Shown: piece after piece, positions 34,220 through 42,686 of the stretch
How positions within the stretch are numbered: the stretch's first letter is position 1
Layout of the letters: every line of letters begins with the position of its first letter
Source of the DNA: Micromonospora sp. 15K316
GTDB lineage: Bacteria > Actinomycetota > Actinomycetes > Mycobacteriales > Micromonosporaceae
Reading direction: 5' to 3'
Length of the DNA stretch: 64,000 bases
Assembly: GCF_004348525.1 (NCBI RefSeq)
Contig: NZ_SMKG01000007.1
Span: 16,880 to 80,879, forward strand
Position numbers and translations under genes: made by a program
The notes under the pieces: model-generated
Told to the model about the DNA's origin: nothing
What the model saw: the letters and a program-made list of their open reading frames with translations, nothing else
Databases searched by the model: none

Positions 34220-34939
34220 GTGAGCGACCTGCCCGACCCGCCGTGGCGTACCCCCGCCCGCAGCCGCCCGACGCGCCGGCCGCTGAGCCGGCAGGTCGTG
34301 GTGGATGCCGCCCTGGCCCTCCTCGGCCGGGAGGGACTGGGCGCACTGAGCATGCGACGGGTCGCGCAGGAGCTGGGCACCGGTCCGGCCTCTCTCTACG
34401 CGCACGTCTCCGGCAAGGAGGAGCTGCTGGAGCTGCTGCTGGATCGGGTCAGCGCCGCCATCACCGTCCCCGAACCGGACCCGCAGCGCTGGGCCGACCA
34501 GATCAAGGAGGTGGCCTGGCAGGCGTACCGCGTCTACGCGGCCCACACCAACCTGGCGCTCGCCTCCCTGGCCACCATCCCCACCGGGCCGAACGCGCTG
34601 CGGGTCACCGAGGGGATGCTGGCCATCCTGCTCGCGGGCGGGGTACCGCCCCAGCCGGCGGCCTGGTTCCTGGACCGGCTCTTCCTCTACATCGCCGGGG
34701 ACGCCTACGAGGGGGCGCTCTTCGGCGAGAAGGTCCGCGCCTCCGGCAAGGACCTCGACGGTTACTGGACCGGGCTGCTCGGGCAGCTCCGCGAGTACTA
34801 CCTCAGCCTGCCGGCCGACCGCTTCCCCCACACGCTCGCCCACCTCGACGAGCTGATGGCCGGCGGCGGGGACGAGCGGTTCAAGTTCGGCCTCGACCTG
34901 CTGGTGCAGGGCGTCGCCCAGTACGCCGCTCCCCGCTGA
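34220..34939 (+). CDS. TetR-family transcriptional repressor
   Basis: A 239-aa protein. The N-terminal HTH reads VVVDAALALLGREGLGALSMRRVAQELGTGPASLYAHVSGKEELLELL; the C-terminal ligand domain resembles TetR_C families, with a helical core. GTG at 34220 has GGAGG five bases upstream. It probably controls the divergent drug exporter and itself via the tandem operators. The stop is followed at once by the heptamer repeat array. Confidence 0.9.
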   Translation: MSDLPDPPWRTPARSRPTRRPLSRQVVVDAALALLGREGLGALSMRRVAQELGTGPASLYAHVSGKEELLELLLDRVSAAITVPEPDPQRWADQIKEVAWQAYRVYAAHTNLALASLATIPTGPNALRVTEGMLAILLAGGVPPQPAAWFLDRLFLYIAGDAYEGALFGEKVRASGKDLDGYWTGLLGQLREYYLSLPADRFPHTLAHLDELMAGGGDERFKFGLDLLVQGVAQYAAPR

Positions 34940-34941
34940 GC

Positions 34942-35004
34942 GCGGGCTGCGGGCTGCGGGCTGCGGGCTGCGGGCTGCGGGCTGCGGGCTGCGGGCTGCG
35001 GGCT
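34942..35004. repeat. Nine tandem copies of a GCGGGCT heptamer
   Basis: Nine exact copies of GCGGGCT fill 63 bases, two bases after the stop codon of the TetR-type gene. It is intergenic, so copy-number change would not shift a frame; it could alter a 3' end or transcript stability. Such perfect 7-bp arrays are prone to slippage. Confidence 0.95.
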
Positions 35005-35073
35005 GGAAGGATTCCGGCCGCGCCAACCGGGTAACCGCCGGGGTCCGCACGTCGCGACCGGGGAGGGACGCCG

Positions 35074-35928
35074 ATGGGCAGCACGCCGCAGGGGAACGTG
35101 GACAGCGTCGTACTCATCCACGGACTGTGGATGACTCCGCGGAGCTGGGAACAGTGGATCGACCGCTACCAGGCACGCGGCCTGCGGGTGCTCGCCCCCG
35201 CCTGGCCCGGTATGGAGGGCGAGGTCGAACAGCTGCGCGACGACCCCACGCCGATCGCGGGGCAGCGGATCGCCGACATCGTCGACCACTACGAGCAGAT
35301 CATCCGGGCGCTCCCCCGACCGCCGATCATCATGGGGCACTCGTTCGGCGGGCTCATCACCCAGCTCCTCGTCGACCGGGGCCTCGGCGCGGCCGGGGTG
35401 GGCATCCACCCCGTAGCCGTCAAGGGCGTGGCCAAACTGCCGCTGAGCACCCTGCGCTCCGGCTTCTCGATCCTGCGCAACCCGGCGAACCGGCATCGGG
35501 CCGTCCCGTTCACCCAGGACGACTTCCACTACGCGTTCGGCAACACCATGAACCGCGCCGACTCCGACCGCGCCTGGCAGCGCTACGCCGTCCCCGGCGC
35601 CGGGCACGTGCTCTTCGAGAGCGCGTTCGCCAACCTGGACCCGCACTCGGCCGCCGAGGTGGACACCCGCCGCGACGACCGCGCCCCACTGCTGCTGATC
35701 GCCGGGGGCGCCGATCACGTCATCCCGCCGGGGGTCGTCCGCAGCAACGCCGCGCTCTACACGAAGTCCCGGGCGTTGACCGCGTACCACCCGTTCCCCG
35801 GGCGGTCCCACTTCACCGTGGGCGAGCAGGGCTGGGAGGAGGTCGCCGACTTCGCGCTGAACTGGGCGCTGGACGCGGCCGCCATGCCCCGCGCGGCGAC
35901 GATCGCGAGCGAGAGCCCGCGCCGCTGA
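35074..35928 (+). CDS. Alpha/beta hydrolase
   Basis: A 284-aa protein with oxyanion loop LIHGLWMTPRSWEQW, nucleophile elbow GHSFGG (Ser near 90), acid Asp in IAGGADHVIPP and His in FPGRSHFTVGE. GGGGAGGG precedes the ATG. The lid is short and rich in Asn/Arg (RSGFSILRNPANRH). It may be an esterase or lactonase; no substrate can be assigned. It is convergent with the 84-aa gene. Confidence 0.85.
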   Translation: MGSTPQGNVDSVVLIHGLWMTPRSWEQWIDRYQARGLRVLAPAWPGMEGEVEQLRDDPTPIAGQRIADIVDHYEQIIRALPRPPIIMGHSFGGLITQLLVDRGLGAAGVGIHPVAVKGVAKLPLSTLRSGFSILRNPANRHRAVPFTQDDFHYAFGNTMNRADSDRAWQRYAVPGAGHVLFESAFANLDPHSAAEVDTRRDDRAPLLLIAGGADHVIPPGVVRSNAALYTKSRALTAYHPFPGRSHFTVGEQGWEEVADFALNWALDAAAMPRAATIASESPRR

Positions 35929-35952
35929 CTCCGGCCCGGCTCTGACCGACTG

Positions 35953-36207
35953 TCACCGCCGCCTCGGCCGCCGGGAGCACTCGCCGTCGTGGTCGGGCCA
36001 GAGCAGGCAGCGCCGGCCGCCGGGCAGGAGCCGATCGCAAAAAACCCGGTGGCGTACGTTCTGGTCGTCCTCGGCCGACACACTCGTGCCGCCGGGGTCG
36101 AGCTGCGTCAGGGCGTGCGCCCAGTGCGCCACCACCCGGGCGAGCCGCCGGGCGGAGTTCAGGTCGTCGGCGACTGCCGGCAGGTGAATGACCCAACGCT
36201 CGCTCAT
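35953..36207 (-). CDS. Small Cys-containing protein linked to an XRE/DUF397 remnant
   Basis: An 84-aa protein (MSERWVIHLPAVADDLNSARRLARVVAHWAHAL). The C-terminal third holds FCDRLLPGGRRCLLWPDHDGEC, which may bind zinc. The ATG overlaps the stop of the upstream short frame (ATGA), so translation is coupled. Proteins of this kind often accompany XRE/DUF397 regulator pairs, and one such pair lies decayed just beside. Function unknown. Confidence 0.6.
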   Translation of the reverse strand: MSERWVIHLPAVADDLNSARRLARVVAHWAHALTQLDPGGTSVSAEDDQNVRHRVFCDRLLPGGRRCLLWPDHDGECSRRPRRR

Positions 36208-36314
36208 CGGCCCCGCCCCTGCTCACCACGGGCGCGGGCCAGCTCGGACTGCCAGCGGCGCAGCGCATCCTTGATCCGTTCGGTCTCCCGCCTGCTCCGA
36301 GGCGTTGAAGGCAC
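36204..36314 (-). CDS. Short frame coupled to the 84-aa gene
   Basis: A 36-codon frame (V...RRETERIKDALRRWQSELARARG) on the reverse strand ends with TGA overlapping the ATG of the 84-aa gene. The coding quality is good over about 45 codons, but the only start is a GTG at 36314 without a ribosome site; upstream the frame meets a stop near 36415. It may have lost its proper start. I treat it as a possible truncated gene. Confidence 0.4.
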   Translation of the reverse strand: MPSTPRSRRETERIKDALRRWQSELARARGEQGRGR

Positions 36315-36355
36315 AACTGCCGCGTCCGGCGAAGGAAACGCATCGTCCCGGCCGC

Positions 36356-36520
36356 ACCCTTCAGGTCCTCCCTTTCGGCGCCGGCGAATACGGCTCGATG
36401 GGCAGCGCCTTCAGCCTGCTGACCTTCCCGGAGCCGCCGACCGGACGGGGTGCGGTGAACGAGAACAGCCTGGCCCGCATGACGTGGCGGAAGAGCACCC
36501 GCACGCAACCACTGACCGGC
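36356..36520 (+). pseudogene. Remnant of an XRE/DUF5753 regulator and a DUF397 protein
   Basis: Plus-strand translation gives TLQVLPFGAGEYGSMGSAFS followed by LLTFPEP, which matches the core of the DUF5753 C-terminal domain of actinobacterial XRE regulators, but the HTH part is missing. At 36479 MTWRKSTRTQ matches the start of a DUF397 protein, the usual partner gene, but the rest is lost. The remnants are in their normal order and are fused in one short frame (95 codons). This is a decayed regulator pair. Confidence 0.6.
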
Positions 36521-36608
36521 CGCGGGAGGGGATGCCGGCCGACGGCCGGCCACGGCATCCCCTCGTCGTCCACGCTCCCGGCCCTCCGGTGAGCCCAGCC
36601 GGGTCGGG

Positions 36609-38309
36609 TCAGGTCTGCGGCGGCAGGTCCGGGCCGGTCGTGCCGAGCTGCTCGCGCGCGATGACCTGCGGCACAGGCCAGGTGATCCCGGCGGGCGGCC
36701 ACTGCTGCCCGGTCTTGGCCAGGAAGTCCGCCGGCGGCTCGTAGATCGGCGGCTGGGTGCCGTCCGGCACCATGCTGGTCCAGGTCACCCCGGCCGTACG
36801 ATCCGCGAACTCCTGCTTCATCGCGGCCAGCCGCTCCGGCTGGGTGATCAGATCAACCGCCGTGGCGGAGAGGTACCTTGCGGCGGAGAGCAGCGCCTGG
36901 TGGCCGATGTTGCCGGCCGCACCCGCGGTGACCGCCCAGTTGTGGTTCGGCACGCCGGCCGGGAAGGTCGTGATCAGCGCGGTGATGGTCGGCGTATGCC
37001 AACTGACGTCGGCCGAGTCCGTGGAGGGGCCACCGAGGTAGGTCGGTGCCGGCGGGGTCAGCGGCACCACGGTGCTGGGCAGGCCGACCTCGGGCTTGCC
37101 GAGCGCCTTCTGCAGCGACTTGGCGAACTGCTGGTCTGCGTCGGTGAAGGCGGGTGCGCCGATCTTCTGCATGTTGTCGTAGAGCAGTTCGGCACCGGCC
37201 CGGTTGCCCAGCGAGTTCCAGGTGCCCGCGTTGAACCGGAAAGAGAGCTTTGTCTGGCTGGCTTGGGCCGCGGCCTTGGCGCACTCGACGATCTTGTCGT
37301 AGAGCACCTTCACCCGGGCCGGGCTGCCCTCACGGACGAAGTACCAGATCGAGCACATGTCCGGCGTGACGTTGGGCGCGCCACCTCCGTTGATGATCGC
37401 GTAGTGGAACCGGCCCGACGGAGCGACGTTCTTCTCCCGCAGGTACTCCGTCATGGTCGCCATCAGTAACGCGCCATCCAGGCCGCTCTTGTTACCCAGC
37501 GGCGTGCCGCCGTGCCCGGCCGCCCCCAGGAACGTGAAGGTGGCCGAGGCGAGCGCCGCGGTGGTGCCCCAGTTCGCCAGGGTGGCGGAGAACGGGTGCC
37601 AGTCGAGGTAGGCGTCGAGGCCGTCGTACACCCCGGCCTTGACCGCGTACGGCTTGCCGACCAGCTGTTCCTCGCCGGTCGAGCCGAAAAGCTTCACCGT
37701 GGCTCGCAGCCCGTGCTGTCGGATCGCCTTGCTGACGGCGATCGCCGCGCCGGTCGCCCCGGCGCCGAGCGCGTTGTGCGCGTCACCGTGCCCCGCCCCG
37801 TACGTCGGCCCGTACGCGTCGTAGTTATAGACGAGCGGGTCGTGCGTAACCGCCCCACTCTTCTGCGACAGGCCGGGCAGCGCGTCGTACTCGGCGTTGA
37901 AGCCGAGGACCGGGCCGCCGGAGCCGTACGTGGCCACGAAGGCGGCCGGGAAACCGGCCGAACCCCACTCGATGGTGAAACCGTGGCTGCGCAGCAGCTC
38001 GGCGTGGGCCAGGGACGACCGCCACTCGCGCAGCGACAGCTCGGCGTGCCGCCAGACCTGGTCGCCCAGCCCGGTGATGGCGCTCGCGTTCCGGCCGATC
38101 CAGCCGAGTGCGGTGCTCTTCGCCGGGTTGTCCTGCGCCAGCCCGGACGGCGCACGGTAGGTCGTCGGGTCGAAGCCGACGCTTTCGTCGTAGCCGATCG
38201 TCGCGCCGAGCACCGGGTCGGCCGCCAACATCGTCGCCGCGCTCGCACCCGCGCCGAGCCCGAAGAGTTTCATCAACCGACGCCGGTTCATCTCGTATTC
38301 GGTACTCAC
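36609..38309 (-). CDS. Tat-exported M20-family amidohydrolase (AbgB-like)
   Basis: A 566-aa protein. A signal with NRRRLMKLFGLGAGAS suits twin-arginine export. The M20 metal-binding set is present (GHGDAHNALGAGATG, GSTGEEQ, FLGAAGHGGTPLGNKSG), with the inserted dimerisation domain. It is related to p-aminobenzoyl-glutamate hydrolase subunit B. It should cleave an amide or carbamate bond of an extracellular substrate. GTG at 38309 follows GAAAGG by four bases; an ATG at 38291 is possible. Confidence 0.85.
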   Translation of the reverse strand: MSTEYEMNRRRLMKLFGLGAGASAATMLAADPVLGATIGYDESVGFDPTTYRAPSGLAQDNPAKSTALGWIGRNASAITGLGDQVWRHAELSLREWRSSLAHAELLRSHGFTIEWGSAGFPAAFVATYGSGGPVLGFNAEYDALPGLSQKSGAVTHDPLVYNYDAYGPTYGAGHGDAHNALGAGATGAAIAVSKAIRQHGLRATVKLFGSTGEEQLVGKPYAVKAGVYDGLDAYLDWHPFSATLANWGTTAALASATFTFLGAAGHGGTPLGNKSGLDGALLMATMTEYLREKNVAPSGRFHYAIINGGGAPNVTPDMCSIWYFVREGSPARVKVLYDKIVECAKAAAQASQTKLSFRFNAGTWNSLGNRAGAELLYDNMQKIGAPAFTDADQQFAKSLQKALGKPEVGLPSTVVPLTPPAPTYLGGPSTDSADVSWHTPTITALITTFPAGVPNHNWAVTAGAAGNIGHQALLSAARYLSATAVDLITQPERLAAMKQEFADRTAGVTWTSMVPDGTQPPIYEPPADFLAKTGQQWPPAGITWPVPQVIAREQLGTTGPDLPPQT

Positions 38310-38573
38310 GTCACCTTTCCTCTCGTGCGTCCCGCGCGATCTTCCTACTCCACATTGGACGCTCGGAGAGAGCAAAGGTGATCGAGCTTACCCAAGCACT
38401 CCATACCCCAGCAGCCTCTATCGGATCAGTCAGCGGAGCACCGACGGGAGCAGGCACCCCGCACCGGCGTCGGCCAGTCAGAACGTTCGCGCAGCACCTG
38501 GACGCGGTCACACCGCCCAGTCGGTGACTCTCGCCCCTGGCATGGCCGGACGCTGCACGGGTATCACCCGCTC

Positions 38574-39719
38574 ATGAGGGCGAGTTTTCGGCTCGGGCGG
38601 GTCGCGGGCGTACCGGTCGGGGTCAACTGGAGCGTCCTGGTCATCTTCGCGTTGATCTGGTGGGGGCTGGCCGCGAGCCAGTTCCCCCGCTCCTACCCGG
38701 ACCGGCCGGTGATCCTGTACGTGCTGGCCGGGCTGATCGCGGCGGTGGTCTTCTTCGTCGGGCTGCTGGCCCACGAGGTCTCCCACGCGATCGTGGCCAA
38801 GCGCAACGGGCTGGAGGTCGGCGGCATCACGCTGTGGCTCTTCGGCGGGGTGGCCGAGCTGCACGGTGAGGCCAAGGACCCGGGTGCGGAGCTGCGCATC
38901 TCCGGCATCGGCCCGCTGGTGAGCTTCTGCATCGGGGTCGTCTTCGGCGCGTTCGCCATCATCCTCGCCCAGGTCGGGTACCGCGGGCTCGCACTCGGGG
39001 TGCTGGCCTGGCTGGCCGGCATCAACATCCTGCTGGCGGTCTTCAACGTGCTGCCGGCCGCCCCGCTCGACGGCGGACGGCTGCTGCGCGCGGGGGTGTG
39101 GCGGTGGACCGGGGACCGGACGAAGGCCACGGTGGTGGCCGCCCGTGCCGGTTGGGCGCTCGGCGCGGTGCTCATCGCCCTCGGCATCTGGCAGTTCCTG
39201 GCCGGTGTCGGGTTCGGTGGGCTCTGGCTGGCGCTGATCGGCTGGTTCCTGATCGGCGCCGCCGCCATGGAGGAGCGGCAGGCCCGGATGGGCAGCGCCC
39301 TGCAGGGCGTCCGGGTGGGCGACGTGATGACGGCGCAGCCGCAGACCGCATCGGCCGACATGACTGTCGCCGACTTCGTCGACAGGTACCTCTTCGCGTA
39401 CCGGCACTCGGCGCTGCCGCTCACCGAGGACGGGGGGCGGCCGATCGGCCTGGTCACCCTCGACCGGGTACGCGGGATCCCGCCGGAGCGCCGGTCGGCG
39501 ACCACGCTGGCCGAGGTGGCGTGCCGGGAGGAGCAGCTGGTGCTCGCCAATCCGGACGAGCAGCTGAACGAGCTGCTCCCCCGGCTCAACGAGTGCGCGG
39601 ACGGCCGCGCGCTGGTGGTGACCGGCGGTCAGCTGGTCGGCATCGTCTCGCCGAGCGACATCAGCCGGGCGGTGCAGCGGGGCAGCCTCCGGGACCAGAT
39701 GGCCGGCGAGCGCCGCTGA
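38574..39719 (+). CDS. Site-2 protease (M50) with CBS domains
   Basis: A 381-aa protein. The zinc motif HEVSH (His67, Glu68, His71) sits in a membrane helix, and LPAAPLDGGRLLRA supplies the third metal ligand (Asp). Six membrane helices fill residues 1-230. Residues about 245-381 carry a CBS pair (VGDVMTAQPQTASADMTVADF, LVVTGGQLVGIVSPSDISRAV). Such proteases cut anti-sigma factors or signal peptides in the membrane; CBS suggests nucleotide control. ATG at 38574 is probably leaderless (TATCAC box six bases before). Confidence 0.9.
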   Translation: MRASFRLGRVAGVPVGVNWSVLVIFALIWWGLAASQFPRSYPDRPVILYVLAGLIAAVVFFVGLLAHEVSHAIVAKRNGLEVGGITLWLFGGVAELHGEAKDPGAELRISGIGPLVSFCIGVVFGAFAIILAQVGYRGLALGVLAWLAGINILLAVFNVLPAAPLDGGRLLRAGVWRWTGDRTKATVVAARAGWALGAVLIALGIWQFLAGVGFGGLWLALIGWFLIGAAAMEERQARMGSALQGVRVGDVMTAQPQTASADMTVADFVDRYLFAYRHSALPLTEDGGRPIGLVTLDRVRGIPPERRSATTLAEVACREEQLVLANPDEQLNELLPRLNECADGRALVVTGGQLVGIVSPSDISRAVQRGSLRDQMAGERR

Positions 39720-39754
39720 TCCCGGCCGGCCGCCCGGCCGCCCGATACGGGCGA

Positions 39755-41047
39755 TCAGCGCGGGAAGTAGCGGTCGAGCTCTTCGGTGCGGAACACGCCC
39801 CGCGGATCCAGGCGCGTCAGCAGGGCGGCGAAGTCGGCGTACCGGGGGTAGACGGCGGCCACCCGGGACGGGTCGATCCCGAACATCTTGCCCCAGTGCG
39901 GGCGCGGCAGCATCGGCGCGAGCCGCTCCTCGACGGCGGCCACCACGGGCATCACGGCGGCGGCATCGTCGATCCAGGTGAAGTGCACCGCGAGGCTGTC
40001 CCGCTCGTGGTTCGGGCTGAGCCAGAGTCGATCGGCGGCCACCGTACGCAGCTCGCAGATCTGCAGCACCGGCGCGATCAGGTGCGCGATGGGGTCGAGC
40101 GCGGCGAGCGCCTCGGCCGCCGCCGAGCGGGGCACGTGGTACTCCGACTGCAGCTCGTCGCCGCTGCTCGGAGTGAAACCGAGCCGGAAGTGCGGCAGTC
40201 GCTCGTGCCACGGCCCGGGCACGCCCAGCTGCGGGGTGCAGTTGCGCGCCGGCATACCGGGCACCGGGTGCTGCGGCGCGTCGGTCGCCGTCGTACCGAG
40301 CCAGTCGGGCGGCGGAGCGACCTCATCGGCGCGCTGTTTGCGCCACACCTGGTTGATCCGGGGCGAGCGCCAGTCGGTGAAGAGACTGACGCTGTACGCC
40401 GAGCCGAGCGCCTCGCCCACGTGCTCGCGCGGCAGGTCCAACCGGACGTACTGCCGCACCTCGAAGGTGGGCAGCAGATCGAGGGTGACCCGGGTGACGA
40501 CGCCGAGCGCGCCGAGGCCGACCACCATGCCGGCGAAGACGTCCCGGTCGGTGTCGCGGTCCACCCGGAGCAGGTCGCCGTCGGCGGTGACTAGCTCCAG
40601 CGCGGCGACGGAGGTGCCCAGGTTGCCGTTGCCCACGCCGGAGCCGTGGGTGCCGGTGGCGATCGCCCCGGCGACCGAGATGTGCGGCAGGGAGGCGAGG
40701 TTGGGCAGCGCGTACCCCTCGGCGTGCAGCCGGGTGGCCACGTCCCCGTAGCGCAGCGCGGCGGCGACCGTGACCTGCCGGCGGTCCCTGTCGATGCTGA
40801 TCTCCGGAGGGAGCCCGGCCAGGCTCACGAGGTCACCCGCAGTGTCGCCGAACCGGTTGAAGGAGTGCCCGGTGCCGACCACCCGGAGCCGCTCGGCGCC
40901 GGCGACCAGCCGGCGCAGCTGGTCGAGGCCGGTCGGCCGGTGGAACCGTCGCGCCGAGTAGCGCACGTTCCCCGCCCAGTTCCGGCGCGGCACGTCGGCC
41001 CCCGCGGCGGTGGGCACGGAGTCGGTCACTTCGTCGGCGGTGGTCAC
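39755..41047 (-). CDS. FAD-linked alditol oxidase (AldO/xylitol oxidase family)
   Basis: A 430-aa protein. VVGTGHSFN with His61 fits the His covalently bound to FAD, and SLPHISVAGAIATGTHGSG is the FAD-binding core. The C-terminal DAAAVMPVV...HWGKMFGID block is the typical AldO substrate domain. It oxidises sugar alcohols at C1 with oxygen to give H2O2. GTG 41047 overlaps the upstream small gene by four bases, so the two are translated together. Confidence 0.88.
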   Translation of the reverse strand: MTTADEVTDSVPTAAGADVPRRNWAGNVRYSARRFHRPTGLDQLRRLVAGAERLRVVGTGHSFNRFGDTAGDLVSLAGLPPEISIDRDRRQVTVAAALRYGDVATRLHAEGYALPNLASLPHISVAGAIATGTHGSGVGNGNLGTSVAALELVTADGDLLRVDRDTDRDVFAGMVVGLGALGVVTRVTLDLLPTFEVRQYVRLDLPREHVGEALGSAYSVSLFTDWRSPRINQVWRKQRADEVAPPPDWLGTTATDAPQHPVPGMPARNCTPQLGVPGPWHERLPHFRLGFTPSSGDELQSEYHVPRSAAAEALAALDPIAHLIAPVLQICELRTVAADRLWLSPNHERDSLAVHFTWIDDAAAVMPVVAAVEERLAPMLPRPHWGKMFGIDPSRVAAVYPRYADFAALLTRLDPRGVFRTEELDRYFPR

Positions 41048-41316
41048 GCGGCGGTCTCCCGGTCGGTCAGCGGTTTCTCGGTCCACCTGATCACCCGCCG
41101 CGGTCCCGGCCGCCGTACGGTCAGCCCCTCCGGGCGGATGCCGAACCGGAACGGCCGGACCCCGCCGAGCAGCACCACGCCACCCAGCACGATGGCGCCG
41201 GTCGCGACGAGGTCGCGCAGCAACGCGCCCTCGCTGGGCACCACCAGCAGGGCCACGCCCACCAGCACGCAGACCACGGGTAGCACGAGCGATCCTCGGT
41301 TCCGCCGCAGTTCCAC
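41044..41316 (-). CDS. Small two-helix membrane protein
   Basis: A 90-aa protein (VELRRNRGSLVLPVVCVLVG) with two membrane segments (LVLPVVCVLVGVALLVV, ATGAIVLGGVVLLGGV) and a C-terminal RPFRFGIRPEGLTVRRPG, PH-like stretch. GTG at 41316 follows GGGGGAAG. It is coupled to the AldO gene by a GTGA overlap. Function unknown. Confidence 0.7.
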   Translation of the reverse strand: MELRRNRGSLVLPVVCVLVGVALLVVPSEGALLRDLVATGAIVLGGVVLLGGVRPFRFGIRPEGLTVRRPGPRRVIRWTEKPLTDRETAA

Positions 41317-41636
41317 GCCCTTCCCCCGTTCTGACCATGGGCGTCGGTGTGCGCATCCTCCGACAGCCCGGGACCGGCGGGCACCGGTCATTCGGACACG
41401 ATTGGCACCGGCGCCTCGGGGAACCCTACGCCCATGAGAAGTCACCTCGACCCGGCCCCGAGCGGGGACGTCCTGCACCGGCCGGGGCGGGCCGCCCTGG
41501 TCACCCGCGATGCGGCCGCGGCACGCCCGGACGCCTCGTCGCCCGGGCCCCGCCCGACGCCGGCGCCGCCACCCGCGCCGACGCCGGTGCCGACACCCGG
41601 CCCGCCGCCCCGGCGGAACAGGTCGGCGAACGAGCG
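41317..41636. other. Region without a confident gene
   Basis: About 320 bases between two leftward genes. A plus-strand frame at 41433 encodes a Pro-rich peptide (TPAPPPAPTPVPTPGPPPRR), but it runs antisense into the LLM gene and lacks a ribosome site. I do not call it. Confidence 0.4.
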
Positions 41637-42566
41637 TCAGACCTTCGGCATCACCTCGGCCGCGACCAGTTCGAGGTGGTCGAGGTCGGCGAGGTCGAGC
41701 ACCTGGAGGTAGATCCGCTCGGCGCCGATCTCGGCGTACCGGCCGATCTTGTCGACGACCTCGGCGGGCGTGCCGGCCAGGCCGTTGGCACGCAACTCCT
41801 CGGGCTCCCGGCCGATCGCCGCCGCCCGGCGGGCCACCTCGGCGTCGTCGCGCCCGCAGCAGAGCACCAGCGCGTTCGACCAGGACAGCTCGGCCGGGTC
41901 GCGTCCGATCTCGGCGCACGCCGCCCGTACCCGGTCGAACTGGGCCGCGGAGTCCGTCACCGAGGCGAACGGCAGGTTGAACTCGTCGGCGTACCGGGCG
42001 GTGAGCTGCGGGGTGCGCTTGCGGCCCATTCCGCCGATCAGGACCGGCGGGCGTGGGGTCTGCACCGGCTTCGGCAGCGCGGGCGAATCGGCCACCGGGT
42101 AGTAGCGGCCGTCGTAGCTGAACCTCTCGCCGCGCGGCGTCGTCCAGAGACCGGTGATGACGGCGAGCTGCTCCTCCAGCCGGTCGAACCGCTCGGCGAG
42201 CGACGGGAACGGGATGCCGTACGCGGTGTGCTCCTCGGCGAACCAGCCGGTACCGATGCCCAGCTCGACCCGGCCGCCGCTCATCTGGTCGACCTGCGCC
42301 ACGGTGATCGCCAGCGGCCCGGGCAGCCGGAAGGTGGCGGCGGTCATCAGCGTGCCGAGCCGGATCCGGCTGGTCTCCCGAGCGAGCCCGGCGAGCGTGG
42401 TCCACGCGTCGGTGGGGCCGGGCTCACCGCTCGCGTCGCCCATCATGAGGTAGTGGTCGGAGCGGAAGAACGCGCCGTAGCCGGCGTCCTCCGCGCAGCG
42501 GGCCACGGCGAGCAACTGGTCGTAGCTGGCACCCTGCTGGGGCTCGGTGAAGATCCGCAGTTCCAT
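41637..42566 (-). CDS. F420-dependent LLM-class oxidoreductase
   Basis: A 309-aa protein with luciferase-like monooxygenase fold: MELRIFTEPQQGASYDQLL, FFRSDHYLMM, GRVELGIGTGWFAEEH and PVLIGGMGRKRTPQL. These match F420 (rather than FMN) members of actinobacteria. It likely oxidises or reduces a small molecule with F420. The ATG at 42566 lies six bases after a TATGCT box and is probably leaderless. Confidence 0.87.
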   Translation of the reverse strand: MELRIFTEPQQGASYDQLLAVARCAEDAGYGAFFRSDHYLMMGDASGEPGPTDAWTTLAGLARETSRIRLGTLMTAATFRLPGPLAITVAQVDQMSGGRVELGIGTGWFAEEHTAYGIPFPSLAERFDRLEEQLAVITGLWTTPRGERFSYDGRYYPVADSPALPKPVQTPRPPVLIGGMGRKRTPQLTARYADEFNLPFASVTDSAAQFDRVRAACAEIGRDPAELSWSNALVLCCGRDDAEVARRAAAIGREPEELRANGLAGTPAEVVDKIGRYAEIGAERIYLQVLDLADLDHLELVAAEVMPKV

Positions 42567-42647
42567 GCCCCGAGCATATGGAGCGGTTCCGGGCCGCGCC
42601 CGCCCGACCGGCACGATCAACGGGGCGTCGATGCGGGCGCCGACCGC

Positions 42648-42680
42648 CCGGGACGCCGGGCGGGTGGCCCGGCGTCCCGG
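42648..42680 (-). terminator. Hairpin terminator
   Basis: A perfect 14-bp stem (42648-42661 with 42667-42680) with a five-base loop lies just after the stop of the leftward glycosidase-like gene. Confidence 0.75.
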
Positions 42681-42686
42681 CCACGG

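Noticed and set aside
32594..34939. A 781-codon plus-strand frame including the TetR gene
   Set aside because: The first two thirds are antisense to the MFS gene; a ribosome site marks the true start at 34220.
34942..35004. CRISPR-like repeat array
   Set aside because: Seven-base units with no spacers; a simple tandem repeat.
41347..41712. Pro-rich plus-strand ORF
   Set aside because: No ribosome site and the last part is antisense to the LLM oxidoreductase gene.
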